Source: Cohnella algarum (GTDB lineage Bacteria; Bacillota; Bacilli; Paenibacillales; Paenibacillaceae). From it: a DNA stretch of 64,000 bases. The position numbers and the translations under genes are program-made. Positions 1 to 8,204 of the stretch are shown piece by piece. Location: assembly GCF_016937515.1 (NCBI RefSeq), contig NZ_JAFHKM010000002.1, forward strand, positions 3,343,001 to 3,407,000. The letters run 5' to 3'. The notes under the pieces are model-generated. The model made no database searches. It saw only the letters and a list, made by a program, of their open reading frames with translations, and was not told where the DNA came from. Positions within the stretch are counted from its first letter, which is position 1. Every line of letters starts with the position of its first letter.

Positions 1-109
1 AAGGTGGTTCGGGGAAGACGAGACCAACGCCCGGAAGACAAGGACTCGGCGCTGCCCTCCGGGCGGGAACGGCAGGAACGCCGAAAACGGATTGCTGGAG
101 GAGAAACGC
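1..109. other. unassigned window edge
   Basis: About 100 bases before the first confident gene. All three plus-strand frames are open or nearly so, and one ends with TGA at 111-113, so this could be the 3' end of an upstream gene. No recognisable protein motif could be read, and nothing is assigned. The last bases hold the ribosome site (GGAGGAG, 97-103) of the next gene. Confidence 0.3.
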
Positions 110-1399
110 TTGAACGTTGGGCATTGGAAAAAGGGCACGGTCGGAAAATGGGCGCTGGCCGCGACGGGCTTTATCGCGGTTTTCTCCGTCGCGTTCGGCC
201 TCGCGATCTATTTTACGGCCGCGTCGGTCATGCGAATCGAAATGGACGCAACCTACATAAAAGACTTGAAAACCAGGGTCGCCTGGCTGAGCGTCGGATT
301 CGCCGTTTTATTTTTGCTGCTGGGCAGCTTCTGCGCGTATGCGGCCATTCGCAAGGCGGCCCGCGCCGGCGTCTTCGGCGCTTCCGCAGCGTTAACCGCA
401 GGGGTGCAGGGCGAAAGCGCGGCTCTCGCAACGTCGGAATCAATGCCCTTGGAGAACGGGCAGCTGCGCGAAGTGCTGGCCCGCATCGGCGGGCTGACGA
501 ACGAAGTGGCGGCGGCTTCGCAATCGCTGGCGAGCAACACGGAGTTTTGCACGGACATGGTCGTCGGCATTTCGGAGTCGATCCGGCAGATCGCCGGCGG
601 CAGCGAAACGATTGCCGAAAGCTCCCGGGGCAACATGTTCATGCTGGAAGAAGTCAGCAAAGGGATGGAGCACATCGCGGAATCGTCGCAGGGACTGGCG
701 AACGAGATGTCCGAAGTCGCGCAGAAGGCGAGCGGCGGCATGGAGCTGATCGAGCGGACCGTCGCGCAGATGCAGAACATTACCGAAGCGGCGCTGGCCT
801 CCTCGGCGGCGGTCGAGCAGATGGACAGGCGCACCCTGGAAATCGACCGGGTGACGGCGATCATGGGCGAGATTGCCTCCAGGATCAACCTCCTGTCGCT
901 GAACGCGGCGATCGAGGCGGCGCGCGCGGGCGAATTCGGGCGCGGCTTCGCGGTCGTGGCGGACGAGGTCCGCAAGCTCGCGGACCAGTCTTCGAGCTCG
1001 ACCAAGGAGATCGCCAGGACGGTCGAGCATATCCGCGCCGGCTCGCGGGAGACGCGGGAAGCGATGAGCCGGGTGCTGGACGAGGTCCGGTCCGGTTCGG
1101 AGCTCGCGGGCGTCGCGGGGCAATCGTTCCGCGAAATCGCGTCATTGACGGAAAACGTGTCCTTCAAGGTGCAGGAAGTGTCGGGCGTGACGGAGGAAAT
1201 CAGCGCCAGCGCGGAACAGATCCTGAGCTCGGTGCGCGAGACGGTGTCGATTACCGAAGTGTCGCTTGCGGGAACGAAGGAGATCGCGGTTTGCTCCGAC
1301 GAGCAGCTCGCCGCGATGGAAGAGTCGCTTCAATCCGCGCGGCAAATGCAGGAGCAGGCCCAGCGGCTGCGGCAGGAGCTGGATTCGCTCGCGGATTGA
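110..1399 (+). CDS. methyl-accepting chemotaxis-type signalling protein without a periplasmic sensor domain
   Basis: This is a membrane-anchored chemoreceptor-like transducer of 429 aa that would signal to a CheA/CheW complex. Two hydrophobic segments (about residues 14-37 and 57-80) are separated by only about 20 residues, so there is no real extracellular ligand domain. The long C-terminal half is heptad-rich and contains the highly conserved hairpin tip ([17 protein letters not shown], from about residue 258), followed by [16 protein letters not shown] chose the TTG at 110 because GGAGGAG lies 6 bases upstream; a longer in-frame TTG at 92 has no such site. A GAF protein and two biosynthetic-looking enzymes follow on the same strand, so it may sense an intracellular or membrane signal linked to them. 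The family is certain; the signal is unknown. Confidence 0.88.
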   Translation: MNVGHWKKGTVGKWALAATGFIAVFSVAFGLAIYFTAASVMRIEMDATYIKDLKTRVAWLSVGFAVLFLLLGSFCAYAAIRKAARAGVFGASAALTAGVQGESAALATSESMPLENGQLREVLARIGGLTNEVAAASQSLASNTEFCTDMVVGISESIRQIAGGSETIAESSRGNMFMLEEVSKGMEHIAESSQGLANEMSEVAQKASGGMELIERTVAQMQNITEAALASSAAVEQMDRRTLEIDRVTAIMGEIASRINLLSLNAAIEAARAGEFGRGFAVVADEVRKLADQSSSSTKEIARTVEHIRAGSRETREAMSRVLDEVRSGSELAGVAGQSFREIASLTENVSFKVQEVSGVTEEISASAEQILSSVRETVSITEVSLAGTKEIAVCSDEQLAAMEESLQSARQMQEQAQRLRQELDSLAD

Positions 1400-1422
1400 C
1401 GAGACGAAGGAGGGAAAAAGCA

Positions 1423-1860
1423 ATGGATTTGGAGCGGCTTGGCGAGCTGTTCGAAGAGCTCGAGCGATTGACCGGCGTGCGGGACATCGCCTGCCACCGG
1501 ATCGAAGGAGGCCGCCTGCATCCCGTCCTCAAGACGAAAACCGACAAGCTCGGCGTCGAAAAGTGGAAAAGCGTACATGCGGAAAGCCCGGTCTACGTCG
1601 AGCGCGACCGGCTGCTTTCCGATCTCGTCCGCGATCCCCGGCCGATTGCCGTGCAGGATGTCAAGAACGATCCGCGGTCGGCGTCGGAGTTTTTCCTATT
1701 CGGCATCGACAGCATTTTGATTTTGCCGGTAACGGAGGAAGCGGTCGTCAAAAGCATCGTCCTGGTCGCGTCCATCGGAGAGCTGCATGAATTCACGGGA
1801 GAAGAGATCGGTCAGGCGCAGCGGCTGGTAGAAGGATACAGAGAGATATTTCAAGCTTAA
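1423..1860 (+). CDS. GAF-domain protein
   Basis: A soluble protein of 145 aa that looks like a single GAF domain, a small-molecule-binding or redox-sensing fold. Visible features are the N-terminal helix with LGELFEELERLTG, a mid-region ...LVRDPRPIAVQDVKNDPRSA typical of the GAF core, and the closing strand and helix ILILPVTEEAVVKSIVLVAS. There is no output domain, so it would act by partner binding. The ATG at 1423 follows AAGGAGGG with good spacing; the reading frame stays open far upstream but that part overlaps the chemoreceptor in another frame. It lies 23 bases after the chemoreceptor and 19 bases before the ThDP enzyme, consistent with one operon. The ligand is unknown. Confidence 0.75.
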   Translation: MDLERLGELFEELERLTGVRDIACHRIEGGRLHPVLKTKTDKLGVEKWKSVHAESPVYVERDRLLSDLVRDPRPIAVQDVKNDPRSASEFFLFGIDSILILPVTEEAVVKSIVLVASIGELHEFTGEEIGQAQRLVEGYREIFQA

Positions 1861-1879
1861 CGGAGGAGAGTGGGCTCAG

Positions 1880-3505
1880 ATGAAAATCGCGGAAGCCATA
1901 CTTCGCTATCTGAAAGCAAGCCAAGTCGAGTATCTGTTCGGCATCCCGGCGGGAATTATCGGACCGCTGTACGACTCCCTGATCGATGTCGGCATCGCGC
2001 CGATCATCACCAAAAACGAAGCCGGAGCCGCTTATATGGCGGCCCGTTACGCGAGCGTTACCGGCAAGCTTGCGGTATGCGCGGGCGCCGGCGCGGTCGG
2101 CGTGAGCAACATGATGAACGGAATCGCCGACGCGAGCCGAGCCAAGGCCCCGATGCTGATTGTCGCGGGCTATATCAACCGCTGGCAGATGGGCAAGGGA
2201 GCCATCCAGGAGCTGGACGGCGAGCATATGGTCCAAGCGGTCACGAAGTACAGCGCGACCGTGCTGAACGAAGCCGACGTGCTCGCCGAGCTTGACAAGG
2301 CGGTTCGCATTGCGCTCACGCCGCCGTGCGGGCCGGTTTATCTCTCTGTCCCGATCGACGTGCAGCGGGCGGAGGCCGAATGGCCGCTGCCGGAGCCCGC
2401 CGATCTTGCCGAGCTGCAGGCGGTAAGGCCCGATCCGGCCGATCTGGAACGGGCGGCCGGGCTGATCGGCCGTTCCGCGGAAGGCCTCATCATGGTCGGC
2501 CGCGGGGGCCGGGGCTTCGGCGAGGAAATCATGCGGCTCAGCGAGCGCTTGCAATGGCCGATCATCACGACGCCCGCCGGCAAAGGAGTCGTGCCCGCGG
2601 ATTTCCCGCTGAACCTGGGCAATTACGGTTTTTCCAGCACGGATGCGGCGTTCGCGCACGTGAATTCTTCTTCCCCTTCCTGCGTGCTTATTTTGGGGAC
2701 AAGTCTCGGGGAAGCCTCCACCTGCAACTTCAACGAGGCGCTCGTGGCCGGAAGAACGGTGATCCACGTCGACCGCGACCCGAGGGAGCTCGGCAAGGTG
2801 TTCAAAACCGATGCGGCGATTCGCGGGGATTTAAAGGAGGTGCTGCCCTACTTCATCGGCAACTGCCGCGGCGCTCGGGCGCCTTATCGCAAGCCGGAGC
2901 CGGTCAACGAGCCGTACGCGCAAAATCACACCGGACTTTCGCTCCGCCTTTTTCTCGAGGCGCTGCCCCGCTATATGCCGGCCAATACGCGCTACGCGTG
3001 CGATATCGGAGAATTTACGAATTTCGTGCTGAAGTATTTGGAAATTCCGTCGGGCGGCGATTTCGAAATCAATCTGGATTACGGAGCCATGGGGTCGGCG
3101 ATCGCCGGCGCGGCGGGACTCGCCGCTGCCGAACCGGGCCGTCCGGTGGCGGCGCTGGCGGGAGACGGCTGCTTCTTCATGAACGGCATGGAGATTTTTA
3201 CCGCCAAGGAGTATCGGCTGCCGGTCGTCTACTTCATCATCAACAACGCCATGCTGTCGTATGTCGAGAGAGGGCAGAAATTCCTGTATAACCGGACGAT
3301 TCCCGACTACAAGCAGGAGCGGATCTCGATCGCCGACATGATGCGGGCGGCCGGGGTTCGGGCGATGGCGGTGGACAAGCTGGAGGACTTGCGCGGCATT
3401 CCGGATTTCGTAAGCGGGCTCGACGGGCCCTGCGTCATCGAAGTCGTGACGGACGGCAGCGAGCCGGCTCCGATTTTGGACAGGCTGAAGGCGCTCGTGA
3501 AGTAA
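1880..3505 (+). CDS. thiamine-diphosphate-dependent enzyme, acetolactate synthase-like
   Basis: A 541-aa ThDP enzyme with the three-domain order of the acetolactate synthase, pyruvate oxidase and benzoylformate decarboxylase superfamily. The N-terminal pyrimidine-binding domain carries the cofactor-activating glutamate (E47 in TKNEAGAAYMA). A central domain follows, and then the C-terminal pyrophosphate domain with the GDG...NN metal motif (GDG at about 428-430, NN about 25 residues later). It probably performs decarboxylation or carboligation of a 2-oxo acid. No small regulatory subunit and no ilv genes are adjacent, which argues against a housekeeping valine-pathway role. It sits between a GAF protein and a KAS III homologue, so an acyloin or ketol product is conceivable. 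Superfamily certain, substrate unknown. Confidence 0.85.
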   Translation: MKIAEAILRYLKASQVEYLFGIPAGIIGPLYDSLIDVGIAPIITKNEAGAAYMAARYASVTGKLAVCAGAGAVGVSNMMNGIADASRAKAPMLIVAGYINRWQMGKGAIQELDGEHMVQAVTKYSATVLNEADVLAELDKAVRIALTPPCGPVYLSVPIDVQRAEAEWPLPEPADLAELQAVRPDPADLERAAGLIGRSAEGLIMVGRGGRGFGEEIMRLSERLQWPIITTPAGKGVVPADFPLNLGNYGFSSTDAAFAHVNSSSPSCVLILGTSLGEASTCNFNEALVAGRTVIHVDRDPRELGKVFKTDAAIRGDLKEVLPYFIGNCRGARAPYRKPEPVNEPYAQNHTGLSLRLFLEALPRYMPANTRYACDIGEFTNFVLKYLEIPSGGDFEINLDYGAMGSAIAGAAGLAAAEPGRPVAALAGDGCFFMNGMEIFTAKEYRLPVVYFIINNAMLSYVERGQKFLYNRTIPDYKQERISIADMMRAAGVRAMAVDKLEDLRGIPDFVSGLDGPCVIEVVTDGSEPAPILDRLKALVK

Positions 3506-3572
3506 CGTCGGGCCGCCGGCCTTTTACTTGTTTTAGTTTACGATCATTTACTTCATGCGGAGGGAAAACGTC

Positions 3573-3914
3573 ATGGGAAGCTTTAACATCGAAATGGATC
3601 ACGCGAACAAAGTGATGAAAGCGGAGGTGGAGGGCACCTTCACGCCGGAGGACGGAATGAAGTCGGTGGAAGCCTATCAACAGAGCATTTCCGCGATTTC
3701 CGTTCCGGAGTACGACATCGAGATCGATTGCACAAAGCTTAATGTCAGCGCTCCCGATGCGCTGCCGATTTTGGAGGGCTGCTTCCAAATGTACAAAAGG
3801 GACGGCTTTAAAAAGGTGACGCTGCGGCTCGCCAAAAACCCGATCCTGAAAATGCAGCTGTCGCGCATCGCCCGCTCGGTCCAATTGGCCAATTGGGAAA
3901 TTATCGAGGTTTAA
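3573..3914 (+). CDS. small conserved hypothetical protein, possibly STAS/SpoIIAA-like
   Basis: A 113-aa soluble protein of alternating strands and helices. It starts with MGSFNIEMDHANKVMKAEVEG, has a mid-region strand YDIEIDCTKLNV, and ends LANWEIIEV. The pattern resembles small STAS/SpoIIAA-like domains, which act as protein-interaction modules, but I see no diagnostic phosphorylatable serine motif, so this is only a fold guess. I chose ATG 3573 because GCGGAGGG lies 8 bases upstream; an ATG at 3555 lies before that site. It is placed between the ThDP enzyme and the KAS III homologue with short gaps, so a role as a partner of these proteins is plausible. Confidence 0.6.
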   Translation: MGSFNIEMDHANKVMKAEVEGTFTPEDGMKSVEAYQQSISAISVPEYDIEIDCTKLNVSAPDALPILEGCFQMYKRDGFKKVTLRLAKNPILKMQLSRIARSVQLANWEIIEV

Positions 3915-3948
3915 ACGACAAATCGAATAGAGAGAAGGAGTGGAGCCG

Positions 3949-4938
3949 ATGGGAGCCGTTCGAATTCGCGAAGTTCGGGTTTATCATCCGTCCAACGAAG
4001 TGGACAACGAATATTATATTGAACGCTTCAGGCAAAAAGGAACCGAGGTTGCGGGGCTGCTCCGGGCGCTCGGCCGGAACAAGAGGTTCGTCATCGACAA
4101 TCCGGCGGAAAACTCGCTGACGATGGCGGTCGAAGCGGCCAAAAGCGCCCTGCAAGGCGCAGGGCTGTCCGCCCGCGATCTGGACCTCATCATCTTCACT
4201 TCCCAGACGCCCGAATATTTGCTGCCCAGCAACGCGCTCAAGCTGCACAGCGCGCTGGGGGGAGACCTGAACACGATCTGCTACGACATCAACGCGAATT
4301 GCGCAGGCATGCTCGTCGGCGTGGAGCAGGCGAGCCGCTACATGATGGGCAACCCCCGCATCGAGCGCGCGCTGATCGTCGGCGCCGACCACTTTTCCGC
4401 GCATACTCCGGAGGAGCCGGTCTATCACTCCAATTTCGCGGATTCGGCAGCCGCCGTCATCCTGGAGGCCGCGGAGGGGACGCGCGGCTTCATCGATTCC
4501 GTTTACCAAACCGACACGTCCGTCATCGACAACTCGCTGTTCCCCGCGCGCGGGCTCTCCAATTTGTACCGGGAGGAACTTACGGCCAAAGACGCGCAGG
4601 TCAAGTTTACTCCGTTCGACGATTCGGTTTGCGTCGATTCCGCGGTCGATTCGCTGCGGATTTTGCTCGATCGCAACGGCATCGCCAAGGAGGACGTAGG
4701 GGGCTATCTGTTCTCGCAATTTTCGCTCGGCAACGTGAAGCTGGTGACGGAGCGGCTCGGCATCGAAGAGGACAAGGTCACCTATATCGGCGACGTGTAT
4801 GGCTATACGGCCGCCAACAGCCCGTTCGTGGCGCTGTACGAGGCGTTGAAGGCAGGCAGAATCAGCCGGGGCGACTATCTCGTGTTTTGGACGGTAGGCG
4901 CGGGCTGGCAAAACGTATCGATGCTGATGCAGTATTGA
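3949..4938 (+). CDS. 3-oxoacyl-ACP synthase III (FabH)-like protein with altered catalytic triad
   Basis: A 329-aa thiolase-fold protein of the KAS III/FabH family. The nucleophilic cysteine is present (NANCAGMLVG, C118). The motif that should carry the catalytic histidine (VPHQAN in FabH) reads LFSQFSLGN, with Q257 where His is expected. The motif that should carry the Asn (GNTSAAS) reads GYTAANS, with Y286. A standard decarboxylative condensation is therefore unlikely; acyl transfer, ester formation or another thiolase-fold reaction is possible. Start ATG 3949 is 8 bases after AAGGAG; a GTG at 3940 overlaps that site. It is the last gene of the set and is followed by a strong terminator. 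Family confident, reaction unknown. Confidence 0.82.
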   Translation: MGAVRIREVRVYHPSNEVDNEYYIERFRQKGTEVAGLLRALGRNKRFVIDNPAENSLTMAVEAAKSALQGAGLSARDLDLIIFTSQTPEYLLPSNALKLHSALGGDLNTICYDINANCAGMLVGVEQASRYMMGNPRIERALIVGADHFSAHTPEEPVYHSNFADSAAAVILEAAEGTRGFIDSVYQTDTSVIDNSLFPARGLSNLYREELTAKDAQVKFTPFDDSVCVDSAVDSLRILLDRNGIAKEDVGGYLFSQFSLGNVKLVTERLGIEEDKVTYIGDVYGYTAANSPFVALYEALKAGRISRGDYLVFWTVGAGWQNVSMLMQY

Positions 4939-4960
4939 ACCGAGACTTGTGAATGTCGAA

Positions 4961-4986
4961 GCCCGGGGGCGACCCCGGGCTTTTTG
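4961..4986 (+). terminator. rho-independent terminator
   Basis: A perfect 8-bp stem (GCCCGGGG, loop GCGA, CCCCGGGC) is followed by TTTTTG, 22 bases after the KAS III-like gene. It ends the 0.1-4.9 kb transcript. Confidence 0.9.
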
Positions 4987-5066
4987 TAATTCCAATCAAG
5001 CTGCTGTTTTGGCGGCTTGCAAGGACCTCGCGCTCCTTCGCCGCGAATGCGAAGCCCTTTTCGACC

Positions 5067-5075
5067 TGTTATAAT
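5067..5075 (+). promoter_or_regulatory. extended -10 promoter for the CYTH gene
   Basis: TGTTATAAT is a consensus extended -10 element. No good -35 box lies at the right distance, which is usual for extended -10 promoters. It sits 45 bases before the CYTH start. Confidence 0.6.
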
Positions 5076-5119
5076 AGAGCCGATCCATTTCATCGAATTC
5101 AAAATAAGGAGTCTGCAAC

Positions 5120-5662
5120 ATGTCGCTGGAAATCGAGCGGAAGTTTTTGCTGGCGGAAGCGCCGGACAAGCTGGCCGGGCAAGGCGCGATTCGGGTCCGG
5201 TCGAAGCAGCGGATCGAGCAAACCTATTTGGCGCTGGACGAAGCGCAGGAAATTCGGGTTCGCCGGATCACGGATTTGACGACGGGGCAAATCGCGTATA
5301 CGCATACGTTCAAGAACGGAAACGGCCTGTCCCGGGAAGAAGTGGAATATTCGATTTCCGAAGGCCTTTATTCGCAGCTGATCGCCGCTTTCGGCTTTAT
5401 TCCTCTGACGAAGACGAGGCTTACGGCCGAGTGGGACGACCGAATCGTCGAAATCGACATTTACGATCAATTGGAGCTTTCCGTCCTGGAGGTCGAATTC
5501 GCGACCGAAGAGGAAGCGATCGGCTTTGCGGCGCCGGAATGGTTCGGACCCGACATCAGTTTGGAGAAAAAATACAGCAACAAGACGGTATGGAAAAAGC
5601 TTCAGGAAGGGGCAGGCCGGCCGATACCCGAAGCGCCGGGGAAAATGCGCGAAAAACGCTAA
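5120..5662 (+). CDS. CYTH domain protein (triphosphate-binding tunnel enzyme)
   Basis: A 180-aa CYTH-family protein. These are beta-barrel enzymes that bind triphosphates and include inorganic triphosphatase, thiamine triphosphatase and class IV adenylate cyclase. The signature ExExK is at residues 4-8 (EIERK). Basic and acidic strand motifs follow (RVRSKQRIEQTYLAL, IRVRRI, HTFKNG, LEVEFA), which supply the tunnel charges. In Bacillales most single CYTH proteins are thought to be inorganic or nucleoside triphosphatases, but the substrate cannot be read here. ATG 5120 follows AAGGAG. It appears to be its own transcription unit between an extended -10 promoter and a terminator. Confidence 0.82.
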   Translation: MSLEIERKFLLAEAPDKLAGQGAIRVRSKQRIEQTYLALDEAQEIRVRRITDLTTGQIAYTHTFKNGNGLSREEVEYSISEGLYSQLIAAFGFIPLTKTRLTAEWDDRIVEIDIYDQLELSVLEVEFATEEEAIGFAAPEWFGPDISLEKKYSNKTVWKKLQEGAGRPIPEAPGKMREKR

Positions 5663-5668
5663 TCCGGG

Positions 5669-5711
5669 AAGCAAGGACGGGGGAACGGATAACGTCCGCT
5701 TCTTTTTTTTG
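5669..5711 (+). terminator. probable rho-independent terminator
   Basis: Imperfect stem AAGC-aa-GGACG paired with CGTCC-GCTT, followed by a run of eight T, directly after the CYTH gene. Confidence 0.6.
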
Positions 5712-5813
5712 TCTGAAGAGACAAAGTATCTGCAAAAAGATTGCATTACAATGAAGAAAGTCGGTTGAATCGACGCATGCAGGCGATCCGAATTGCCGGG
5801 AGGGAACGACGGA

Positions 5814-7046
5814 GTGGATGCTGCGCGCCTGGTCAGAACGTTAAATAACCTCAATCGCTTCGGTTATGCGGACGCGGGAATGACCCGTCTGGCCTACTCC
5901 CCCGTCGAACGGCAAGCCGTCGCGTATTTTTCCGGGCTTTGCGAGCGGGAAGGGATGACGGTCCGATACGACCCGTGCGGGAATTTGATCGCCCGCAGGG
6001 AAGGTCGTCATCCGGAATTGCCGGTCGTGGCCATGGGCTCCCACCTGGACACGGTCGTTCGGGGCGGCCGATACGACGGCGTCCTGGGGGTCGCGGCGGC
6101 GCTTGAAGTCGTCCGCAGCCTGAACGATCGCCGCTTGACGACGGATCATCCCGTCGAAATCATCGTGTTCGCCTGCGAGGAGTCCTCCAGGTTCGGCGTG
6201 TCCACGATCGGGAGCAAGGCGATGGCCGGCTTGCTGGACAAATCGTCGCTCGCCGTCTTGAAGGATCGGGCCGGGCTTACGCTGGCCGAGGCAATTTCGC
6301 AATGCGGGCTCGATTTCGACGGCATCGGGCGATGCGCCCGCGGCAAAGAGGAGATTAAGGCGTTTTTCGAGCTGCATATCGAGCAGGGGCCGATCCTGGA
6401 AAATGAAGGAAAGCCGATCGGCATCGTCACCGGAATCGCGGCTCCAACGCGATATGAGGTAACCGTATGGGGACGCGCCTCGCATTCCGGGACGACTCCT
6501 ATGAACGGCCGCCGGGACGCGTTCCTTGGCGCGGCCGAAATTTCGCTCGGGCTCGAAGCGGCGGCGAAAACGGACGTCGCCTACGGCACCGTGGCGACGG
6601 TCGGAGCGTGCGAGGTCAAGCCGGGCGCGATGAACGTCATCCCCGATACGGCGGAGTTGAAGCTCGAAATACGAGGCACGTCCGTCGAATCGAAAAGCAG
6701 GGTGTCCGAACGCTTGTTTGAAGTGATCCGAAAGATCGAAAAAACGAGAGGACTCGCAATAACGGTTAAGGAATTGAGCGACGAGCTTCCGACGGCGCTG
6801 GACGGCGAAACGACGGAGTCTCTGTGCCGTCTGTGCGAGCGGGAGGGGGTTTCCTATCTGCGGATGACAAGCGGCGCGGGCCACGACGCGATGAACATGG
6901 CGCGGCTGTGTCCGACCGGGCTTGTGTTCGTTCCTTCCCATGCGGGCATCAGCCATTGCCGGGACGAATATACCTCGGCGGAGCAGATCGTTTCCGGCGC
7001 TTCGTTGCTGGAGCTGGCGGTGCGAAAATGGGCGTGCTCCTCCTGA
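5814..7046 (+). CDS. M20-family amidohydrolase (N-carbamoyl-L-amino acid hydrolase / allantoate amidohydrolase type)
   Basis: A 410-aa zinc-dependent hydrolase that cleaves carbamoyl or ureido groups from amino-acid-like substrates. Metal ligands are visible: H77 in GSHLDTV, D88 in GRYDGVLG, the glutamate pair in ACEESSRFG (122-123), the His in ELHIEQGP, and the C-terminal His in FVPSHAGISHCRDEYT. The central dimerisation domain contains RASHSGTTPM. Length is normal for the family. I chose GTG 5814 because GGAGGG lies 9 bases upstream; the TTG at 5793 lies before that site. It may work with the NMT1-type importer and PucR regulator 11 kb away in pyrimidine, purine or hydantoin nitrogen scavenging, but nothing in the sequence ties them directly. 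Confidence 0.85.
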   Translation: MDAARLVRTLNNLNRFGYADAGMTRLAYSPVERQAVAYFSGLCEREGMTVRYDPCGNLIARREGRHPELPVVAMGSHLDTVVRGGRYDGVLGVAAALEVVRSLNDRRLTTDHPVEIIVFACEESSRFGVSTIGSKAMAGLLDKSSLAVLKDRAGLTLAEAISQCGLDFDGIGRCARGKEEIKAFFELHIEQGPILENEGKPIGIVTGIAAPTRYEVTVWGRASHSGTTPMNGRRDAFLGAAEISLGLEAAAKTDVAYGTVATVGACEVKPGAMNVIPDTAELKLEIRGTSVESKSRVSERLFEVIRKIEKTRGLAITVKELSDELPTALDGETTESLCRLCEREGVSYLRMTSGAGHDAMNMARLCPTGLVFVPSHAGISHCRDEYTSAEQIVSGASLLELAVRKWACSS

Positions 7047-7069
7047 TGAAAAAGAATGGCAAAGGCATC

Positions 7070-7098
7070 TGAACAATCCTTCAAGGTTGAAGTATAAT
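7070..7098 (+). promoter_or_regulatory. sigma-A-type promoter for the 61-aa gene
   Basis: TGAACA (7070-7075) and TATAAT (7093-7098) are separated by 17 bases. The site lies 29 bases before the start codon. Confidence 0.55.
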
Positions 7099-7127
7099 GA
7101 TAAATTATAGAACAAGGAGAGAGACGA

Positions 7128-7313
7128 ATGGAAAAAAATGAAAAAGTGAAGGTCCTTTTCAACCTGTTCGAGCTGGTCAACTTTTATTACGAGTCCAGGG
7201 ACAAGCCGAGCGGCGTCAATTTTTTCGAGGAACTGGACCAATACTGCAAATTGCTTGACATTGACTTTGATGAATTCAAAAAGCAGTTCGGAATCAATAC
7301 CGGGATCAATTAA
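7128..7313 (+). CDS. small acidic/basic hypothetical protein
   Basis: A 61-aa protein (MEKNEKVKVLFNLFELVNFY...) rich in Glu, Lys and Phe, predicted mostly helical and soluble, with no signal peptide or membrane segment. It has its own promoter, a ribosome site (AAGGAGA) and a terminator, so it is probably a real gene. I do not recognise the family. Confidence 0.65.
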   Translation: MEKNEKVKVLFNLFELVNFYYESRDKPSGVNFFEELDQYCKLLDIDFDEFKKQFGINTGIN

Positions 7314-7350
7314 CCGAACCCGGTTCAGGGCTGCCGATACGAAAACCGAA

Positions 7351-7397
7351 GGGGCTGTCCCAAAGGTCGAAATTGACCCGAGGGACGCCCCTTTTTG
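7351..7397 (+). terminator. rho-independent terminator
   Basis: GGGGCTGTCCC (7351-7361) pairs imperfectly with GGGACGCCCC (7382-7391) around a 20-nt loop, followed by TTTTTG. It insulates the following operon. Confidence 0.7.
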
Positions 7398-7489
7398 TCT
7401 TCTGTCGCGTAAAGTCTACTGGATTTAAAGATATTTTTTTCCATTTATATTTGTGGCTGCCGACAATGACGCCCGGGAAAGCATTCCTT

Positions 7490-7524
7490 TATGATTGAAA
7501 TTAGTTAGATTACCTAACGTTAGG
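7490..7524 (+). promoter_or_regulatory. promoter and palindromic operator at the head of the 12-gene operon
   Basis: A -10 element TATGAT (7490-7495) has only a weak -35 candidate (ATGACG, 7466-7471). About 20 bases downstream, where the transcript would begin, is the perfect 12-bp palindrome CCTAACGTTAGG (7513-7524). It directly abuts the ribosome site AGGAG (7522-7526). A further CTAAC-like half (TTAG at 7501 and 7505) lies just upstream. The position fits a repressor operator or a translational switch. No regulator gene is adjacent. Confidence 0.45.
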
Positions 7525-7534
7525 AGTGATTTCC

Positions 7535-8191
7535 ATGAAAGGAAGGCCGGAAACGCAAAACTATACGAGCATCCGAAGCGTGACCAAAGGAATTTTGAAG
7601 ACGGAATACGGCCCGTTCTCCCTGTACTGCTTTTCGATCGCAAACGAATTCGAGAACGGAAGCGCCGCGGAGCATTTGGCGCTGGTGTACGGCGATGAGA
7701 AGGAATTGGCGGGACCCGTTCATTACCGCCTGAACTCGGCCTGCATCACGAGCGAAGCCTTTCATTGCATGCGCTGCGATTGCAAATGGCAGCTCGATAC
7801 CGCGATGGAGCTGATCGCCCGGCAAGGGAAGGGCATTATCACGTACCACGCTTCCCATGAAGGAAGGGGCTTCGGCCTGGCGGCCAAGCTGGAGTCCTAT
7901 AATTTGATGGACCGGGGGGTCCGCTCGTCGGACGCTTATATTCGAATGGGTTTGGGTTCGGAAGACCGCCGGGACTTTCGGGCGGCGGTGACGATTCTGC
8001 GGTATTTCGGCGTAAAGGAGGTCGTAATGCTCGGCAATAACAAGAAGAAAGCGGATGCCCTCAAAAACGCGGGAATCCGGGTGAGCGAAAGATGCTCGCT
8101 CATTTATGACGGCAACCTGGAGGAAGTGAAAACTTATTTAAAAGTGAAAGCGAACGACCCCGAGCAGGATCTGTTGAGGGCCGTGCTCTAA
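7535..8191 (+). CDS. GTP cyclohydrolase II-like protein (RibA paralogue)
   Basis: A 218-aa homologue of GTP cyclohydrolase II, which opens the GTP imidazole ring and releases pyrophosphate to give a diaminopyrimidinone nucleotide. The three zinc cysteines are intact (C70 in SACITSEAF; C81 and C83 in MRCDC), as is the arginine before them (YRLNSAC). The tyrosine helix (SYNLMDRG), DRRDF and the substrate-loop NNKKKADAL are also present. The usual HRQEGR loop reads HASHEGR, one residue longer, so substrate or regiochemistry may differ. There is no fused DHBP synthase (RibB) domain and no rib genes follow. ATG 7535 is 8 bases after AGGAG. First gene of the operon. Family certain, product tentative. 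Confidence 0.82.
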   Translation: MKGRPETQNYTSIRSVTKGILKTEYGPFSLYCFSIANEFENGSAAEHLALVYGDEKELAGPVHYRLNSACITSEAFHCMRCDCKWQLDTAMELIARQGKGIITYHASHEGRGFGLAAKLESYNLMDRGVRSSDAYIRMGLGSEDRRDFRAAVTILRYFGVKEVVMLGNNKKKADALKNAGIRVSERCSLIYDGNLEEVKTYLKVKANDPEQDLLRAVL

Positions 8192-8204
8192 GGGAGGAGG
8201 GAGT

